A DNA stretch of 25,383 bases from Larix sibirica (Eukaryota; Streptophyta; Pinopsida; Pinales; Pinaceae). Positions 21,040 through 25,383 of the stretch are shown here, piece after piece (position 1 is the stretch's first letter; each line of letters opens with the position of its first letter). Made by a program: the position numbers and the translations under genes. The DNA lies in contig NWUY0300014543.1 in the NCBI GenBank assembly GCA_004151065.3, forward strand, positions 30,936 through 56,318, written 5' to 3'. The notes under the pieces were generated by a model, which saw only the letters and a program-made list of their open reading frames with translations, searched no databases and was not told the origin of the DNA.

Positions 21040-21737
21040 CTATGGCTTGGGGTAGACCACAACATATAGATGAACTCTAGAAATCAACTCACTTCCCAAC
21101 ATANCCGAAATAGATGATGGATATCCGAACATCCTTATACATGACAAAATGTTCCTTTTGATATACTTAGCATGGATCACTGCAGACCACAGTCCCTTAC
21201 CAAAATTCCTCTCCAAAAGGTCTTTAAGCACAATGTTGTACTGAACCAATAAATGTTTTTTATATCCCAACCACCCCAACATTTTGGGATAGATAAACTT
21301 TCCCAACTAGCCATTTGCAAGATCTGATTATCAACCTTACCAGACCATAAAAATATGAACATTAACCTTCTAATCCAATGTATAATGCTCTTTGGGACAT
21401 GTGCCAGTGACAACCAATATACATGTATACCTAATAAGACCGCTTTTAGAAGGGTCAATCTCCCACCAATTGAGAGACATCTAAAACCCCAAGGGCTAAT
21501 TTTGTTTTCAAAATTTTCCACCAACCAGTACCAACCCTTTGTTCTATATCCAATAGGCTTCAAGAAATAACCCAAATATTTGAGACCATATCTTAATTCT
21601 TGCACTTTGTATGGCATGAAGGAGGTAATCCTCTGCAAGATATTGTTGTCCAGATTATGAAAATAAATATTATATTTCTTTATGCTCACTTCCATCCCCG
21701 TAGTTGCATAAAATATTTTGATGATTTCATCTGCCAT
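21040..21737 (-). pseudogene. LINE ORF2 C-terminal region
   Basis: Two overlapping frames carry the part of ORF2 after the RT palm. From 21737 to 21177 it is open for 186 codons: MADEIIKIFYATTGMEVS (thumb entry), LKYLGYFLKPIGYRTKGW, IGGRLTLLKAVLLGIHVYW, LMFIFLWSGKVDN and SIPKCWGGWDIKNIYWFST, all standard in plant LINE ORF2. A frame change near 21,180-21,250 leads to FGKGLWSAVIHAKYIKRN and SELISRVHL, ending with a stop near 21,040. The N at 21104 lies inside this second frame and keeps it in register. No zinc-binding zf-RVT motif or RNase H was seen. Confidence 0.85.
21104..21104. other. ambiguous base in LINE
   Basis: Single N with coding register maintained on both sides and no repeated sequence across it. 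Unlike the Ns at 7158 and 13358 it looks like an ordinary uncertain base, though a join cannot be excluded. Confidence 0.5.
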
Positions 21738-21740
21738 TCA

Positions 21741-22735
21741 TCCATAGTACCTCCCCAAAAAATAATAATGTCATCAACAAAAAGTAAATGTGAGATGACC
21801 ACAAATGCATAAACTTTAATACCTTTCAACTTTCCATTTGATTTAGCCTTATTTATCATACAACTGAGACCTTCAATGACTAATAGGAAAAGTAGGTGAG
21901 ACAGAGGACATCCCCATCTGATGCCCCTTGAACTTTTAAATAAATCGGATTATAGAACCATTGATGAGCATCGAAAAATGAGCAAATGTAATACACGACA
22001 TAATCCAATTGGTAGTATTTGATGGAAAACCAATATGAATGAGGAGAAGTCTAAGGTAACCCCAATCAACACAATCATAAGCTTTTACTAAATCCATTTT
22101 TAGCAAGATAGCATTCTTCTAGAGACATCCTTCTAGAGGAAAAAAGGCTTGATTCTCTGGACATCCTTCTAGAGAGAAAAGGCTTGATTCTTAATGAGAC
22201 AATTTTTGTGATCAATTTATAAGCCAAATTGCTGAGAGAAATTGGTTTAAAATCACTGAAGGACTCAGGCTTGTTGCATTTTGGAATGCGAGTTAGTAAA
22301 GTAGAATTTAAAGCACCTGAAACAAAACCTTCTTGTTTAGAGTACTCCACCATGGATAGGAGGTCCTTCACCATATCATCCAAAAACACAAGGAAGAGTT
22401 CCATAGTCCATCCATTTGGACCTGGACTCTTATCCTTAGTAAAGAGTTTCAAAGCAGCTTCCACTACACCCATAATAAATTCTCTGCCAATTTCTTCGCC
22501 CTCCCCTGGCTCAAAAAAATTAGGAATATGTCTAAGCACATTTAATTGAGCCTCAATCGGACAATTCCCAAAATATTTAAAGGAATCACTAAAGAAATAT
22601 TTTTCCATATTTTTGAGATCCTTTTGATTATTAACCACATTCCCATTACCATCTGGAATTTCCCATATAGTATTATGAGTTCTCCTATATGAAGCATAAT
22701 TATGAAAAAACCTTGTATTACTATCCCCTAGAGAT
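21741..22735 (-). pseudogene. LINE ORF2 reverse transcriptase
   Basis: The segment begins with GDSNTRFFH (22702-22728), a conserved motif linking endonuclease and RT in plant LINEs. Then come FTKDKSPGPNGWTMELF, IPKCNKPESFSDFKPISLSN and YKLITKIVSLRIKPFLS. Next is a 36-bp tandem duplication (22125-22192) that garbles the following block. After a frame change, RGIRWGCPLSHLLF (21887-21928; normally RQGCPLSP) and LLFVDDIIIF are readable; the FVDD active site at 21770-21781 is intact. RT copies LINE RNA at the nicked target. The catalytic box survives but the frame is broken in at least three places, so no full-length protein can be made. Confidence 0.88.
22125..22192. repeat. 36-bp tandem duplication in LINE RT
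   Basis: ACATCCTTCTAGAG plus about 20 bases through GGCTTGATTCT occurs at 22125-22160 and again from 22161 to ~22192, with small differences. In protein terms this gives repeated SRRMSRESSLF / SSRRMSLEECY. Twelve codons were added in frame where the RT needs unique sequence. Confidence 0.8.
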
Positions 22736-22834
22736 ATCCAAAGTGCTTAGATTTTTAGATACCATTCCATCTCTTCCTCTCTCAGTAGAATAGATTTTTT
22801 GTTCTCTAATTCATTGAGGGAAAGTCTATCTACT

Positions 22835-23802
22835 TCATCTAATATAAGTTCTCATTCTTAGCCAAAATATTTTGGATTTGTTCCTCAATAAGTAAAAATT
22901 TGCCTTATCCTTCAATTTTTGAGTTTTTTCCCAAACAATAACATCTTTATTTAAGCACTTAAGATTCCAAACCAAACTATCCACCGGGTTAAAAGCTTCA
23001 TCTGGATAATATGTCTTCCACTTTTCTTTGATCAAAGCACATAAATCCTCTTTTAAAAACCAAGCACTATTAAATTTAAAAGCAACCTTTTTGCATTGGT
23101 TAGTACCATCCAACTACAAAATAATAGGAAGATGATCTGAAATAACACATTTTCCACCCACATCCTATATCTCTAAAACTTTTTAGCCAAATCATGATTA
23201 ATCAGAAAATGGTCTAGCCTCTTTCTAATGCCAATGCTTCCACACCTTCTATTTGAACAGGTAGGTTCCATCTTGATCGGGGACAATTCAATTAATTTAT
23301 TCCTCAAAAGAAGGATGGAGAAAAAATATGCTAAGGAATCATTATGTGTGGAGGCACCCCATATCTCCACAAAGGACAAAGTAAAGTTTAATTCTCCATC
23401 AATAATGAAGTTTGGAATGACTAAGAGACCTCCATCCTCCAATGTTTTCCAAAAGACATATTGATCCTTATATGGACCATAATAGTTCAATATAGCTACT
23501 TGCTCACTCCAAAATTTAAAAGAACCTTCCAATAGAATCCCTCCACTAGTTCTATATGGATGAAAATTTGAGAGATTTGGATTCCAATAGGTGAGAAGAC
23601 CCCCCGAACGTCCACTGGAATCAATGGAACACATCTCCCAATCGGGAAGGATATTGTAGAAATTTTTAATGGCACGTGCCTTGGAGCATATCATTTCTTG
23701 TAACTAGATGATAATAGGATTAGTAGAATTTATGAGTTTGGTAATTGCCCTAACCCTTCCATCCCTACCCAAACCACGAGTGTTCAATGATAGGATGGAC
23801 AT
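22835..23802 (-). pseudogene. LINE ORF2 endonuclease domain (EEP/APE-type)
   Basis: The ATG at 23802-23800 opens MSILSLNTRGLGRDGRV, the standard start of a plant LINE ORF2 with the catalytic Asn of NxRG. Codon 33, normally Gln before LQE, is TAG (23704-23706). The frame then runs on through SIDSSGRSGGLLTYWNP, VAILNYYGPY, IIDGELNF and a C-terminal LDHFLINHDLAKKF to 23173. A frame change leads to ISDHLPI (catalytic SDH at 23132-23140), then a linker (22835-23113) with FKFNSAWFLKEDL. The usual GGDLNF reads DGELNF, replacing a catalytic Asp by Glu (23392-23394). The enzyme nicks target DNA to prime reverse transcription. Confidence 0.9.
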
Positions 23803-23804
23803 TA
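23800..23804 (-). promoter_or_regulatory. ORF1/ORF2 stop-start overlap TAATG
   Basis: On the minus strand, ORF1 ends ...HKVT with TAA at 23804-23802 and ORF2 starts with ATG at 23802-23800, sharing one base. The ORF1 tail frame is the same frame as the ORF1 DUF4283 part; ORF2 is in another frame. In the insect LINE SART1 a UAAUG junction is known to let ribosomes terminate and reinitiate. Here the same role is inferred from layout only. Confidence 0.6.
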
Positions 23805-25383
23805 GGTAACCTTATGGGTGGGAATTTGTTCTCTAAGGCCCCGGGGAGGTGAACAAGTATTGTCAGCAGAATTATGGTGATCTACTTCTGAAAGTCTCAT
23901 TGATAGGGGAACATAGTGTGGCTCATTGCCATAATTTTTCACCACTTTATTTTTCTTTTTTTTGTTGTGAATAGTAACATTTTGAAACCTAATAGACTGA
24001 GTAGGTGACACCCCCAATCCATCCGAATGATTTTTGGAATAGATGGTCAAAGGGTCCTTTTGGAAAGTGGCTAAATTTTGGGTAGTATACTGACAAGGTA
24101 AAGAAGCCAAATGACATAGAAAGTCAGAGTTGGACGATCCTAACACAATCCGATCATTATAAACAAGATCGCTAGTAAAACCTCCCAATTGGGAAGGAGG
24201 GTTATTAACCAGATTTAAAATGGGGACGGGTTATTAAATAGATTTAAATTACAATTACTAGAAATTCCTTTCAAACACAATCTTTTATCCAATTCCTTCT
24301 TAGCAGATAAATAAAATTTAATTCCTCTTTTATAACCCCATCATAATGTGTTTGCGTTTCTGACAAATTCATACCTAGAGAAAATGCAGTGGAGGCATCT
24401 TTGTTGGTGGTAAGCTGCTTTTCCGGCCACATCACTTCCAGAAAAAAAAAACCCATCATAATTTTTAGAGCCATATATTGAAGACACTGACTACATACCA
24501 GAGAGTATAACAAGAAATTTTTCTTGAACATGTCCAACAGCCCGTCAATTGAAGCATCGAAAAGGGATATTATGATAATCGATCCTTTTTTTGAAAACCC
24601 TATCTCCCCAATGGATTTCCAAATCCGCGGGCAGTCCTAGTTGGATATCCAGTTCCACCATAACTCGTGTGATCCTCTTTTTCATTTCAACAATATAACA
24701 ATTTTAAAAATTATATTTAATTTTACAATATATATATATATATATAAACAAGTGGCCTAAAAGAATTTGCCAGGCCTTCAAAAATATTTTGTGTCCATAA
24801 CTCCAGTGGAAATCTATGGAGCAATAAACAAAGATGTCTTTTCGTCAATATCTCATTTTCAAGGTTAAAAGTTGAATGGCACCACTTTAATACCATGGAA
24901 CCCCCCTTGATAATCCATATAGACTCCATAATCTATTGGATATGATCTTCACTAGGAAATATAAAGCAAATCCAACCATTGATCAACATATTAATCCGAG
25001 GAGCATACCCATATAGCGAAAGCCAGGTTCTATTATCCCACTCGATTAGCTCCAACCTAGTAACCCTAGTAGCTTCCATTTTTCCAACAAGGGAATGCTT
25101 AGCTAACATTCCAACCCGATCCAAGTTCACATCTACGCCAACCACAAATTTATGTAATCCTTCTCTTACTTTATAAGTTTTGTATTTTATGCGCTCATGG
25201 GCCCTATTTCCAGTAAGTCGATGGTTAGTAATCTTGGTATCCTGAGCAATTGAACCCCCAACAATATCTACAGTTTCCTTCACATTATAGTCGTGAGAGA
25301 CCCCAAAATGGCCTTTATCTTGAAGCTTCAACAATTCCTCCACAATGGGTGAAGCCGCATCATGTCGAAAAGAAGTCGTAGAA
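23802..25383 (-). pseudogene. LINE ORF1 with DUF4283 and CCHC knuckle (5' end off window)
   Basis: ORF1 proteins bind LINE RNA. The frame is open to the right edge. From 25343: GLHKFVVGVDVNLDRVGML, then LELIEWDNRTWLSLYGYAPR and INGWICFIFPSEDHIQ, one stop (24930-24932), then IKGGSMVLKWCHSTF and HRFPLELWTQNIFEGLANS; the latter half is a typical DUF4283 domain. A ~100-bp AT-rich insertion with (AT)9 follows. After a frame change come RVMVELDIQLGLPADLEIHW and a CCHC knuckle at ~24,516-24,556 that reads C-x2-stop-x4-H-x4-F, so two Cys are lost. A poorly conserved tail (to CSPPRGLREQIPTHKVT) ends at 23802. N-terminal length is unknown. Confidence 0.85.
24728..24746. repeat. (AT)9 microsatellite within LINE ORF1
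   Basis: Alternating AT inside an AT-rich insertion (~24,680-24,750) that separates the DUF4283 domain from the ELDIQLGLPADLEIHW segment of ORF1 and changes the frame. Confidence 0.8.

Larger units (their letters stand above)
20560..25383 (-). mobile_element. L1-type LINE, truncated by window edge
   Basis: A non-LTR retrotransposon on the minus strand, 5' end beyond the right edge. Order: ORF1 with DUF4283 and a CCHC knuckle, ORF2 with endonuclease, reverse transcriptase and a C-terminal region, then an AT-rich 3' stretch and A/TA tail. This is the plan of plant L1-type LINEs. At least five frame changes and many stops break ORF2. No RNase H domain was recognised. The tail sits at the broken end of the gypsy gag on the same strand, which suggests insertion into the gypsy element; the matching target duplication would lie outside the window. 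Confidence 0.88.

Noticed and set aside
22229-22549. Plus-strand 106-codon open frame in the LINE RT region
   Set aside because: It is the antisense shadow of the RT coding frame, which carries clear conserved motifs on the minus strand.

Overview
The window is nuclear DNA from a seed plant with a large, repeat-rich genome. It is AT-rich throughout and I find no host gene. Everything recognisable is decayed plant retroelement: a Ty3/gypsy polyprotein, an L1-type LINE whose ORF1 carries a DUF4283 domain, and a tRNA-derived SINE. The element types and their heavy decay (stops, frameshifts and lost catalytic residues everywhere) would fit a conifer or other gymnosperm, but the species cannot be read from the sequence.

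Layout. Positions 1-1300 hold a possible CACTA-type transposon end at the left edge and a small decayed Ty3/gypsy fragment on the minus strand. Positions 1300-12,700 are non-coding and C-poor on the plus strand. They carry one SINE with a perfect 15-bp target duplication, an array of ~18-bp GAGTCTC repeats, and an LTR-like promoter (G-box plus TATA box). Positions 17,115-20,535 hold a Ty3/gypsy gag-pol on the minus strand, in the order gag zinc knuckle, protease, RT, RNase H, integrase. Positions 20,560-25,383 hold a LINE on the minus strand, cut off by the right edge inside ORF1. The LINE 3' end lies in or against the gypsy gag, so the LINE probably inserted there.

The window is almost certainly mis-assembled. 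Single Ns at 7158 and 13358 separate three overlapping stretches: 4085-6987 repeats at 7159-10061 (offset exactly 3074), and 9023-13357 repeats at 13359-17693 (offset exactly 4336). Both overlaps are ~99.7-99.8% identical with no indels. Merging them gives a locus of about 17,970 bp with one SINE, one GAGTCTC array and one gypsy element. Feature counts in this record are therefore inflated.

No working gene system is present. The most interesting points are the LINE ORF1/ORF2 junction, where stop and start overlap as TAATG (the layout known for stop-start translational coupling in the SART1 LINE); the SINE, which has a second tRNA-Asp-like module; and the record of decay in the gypsy and LINE enzymes.
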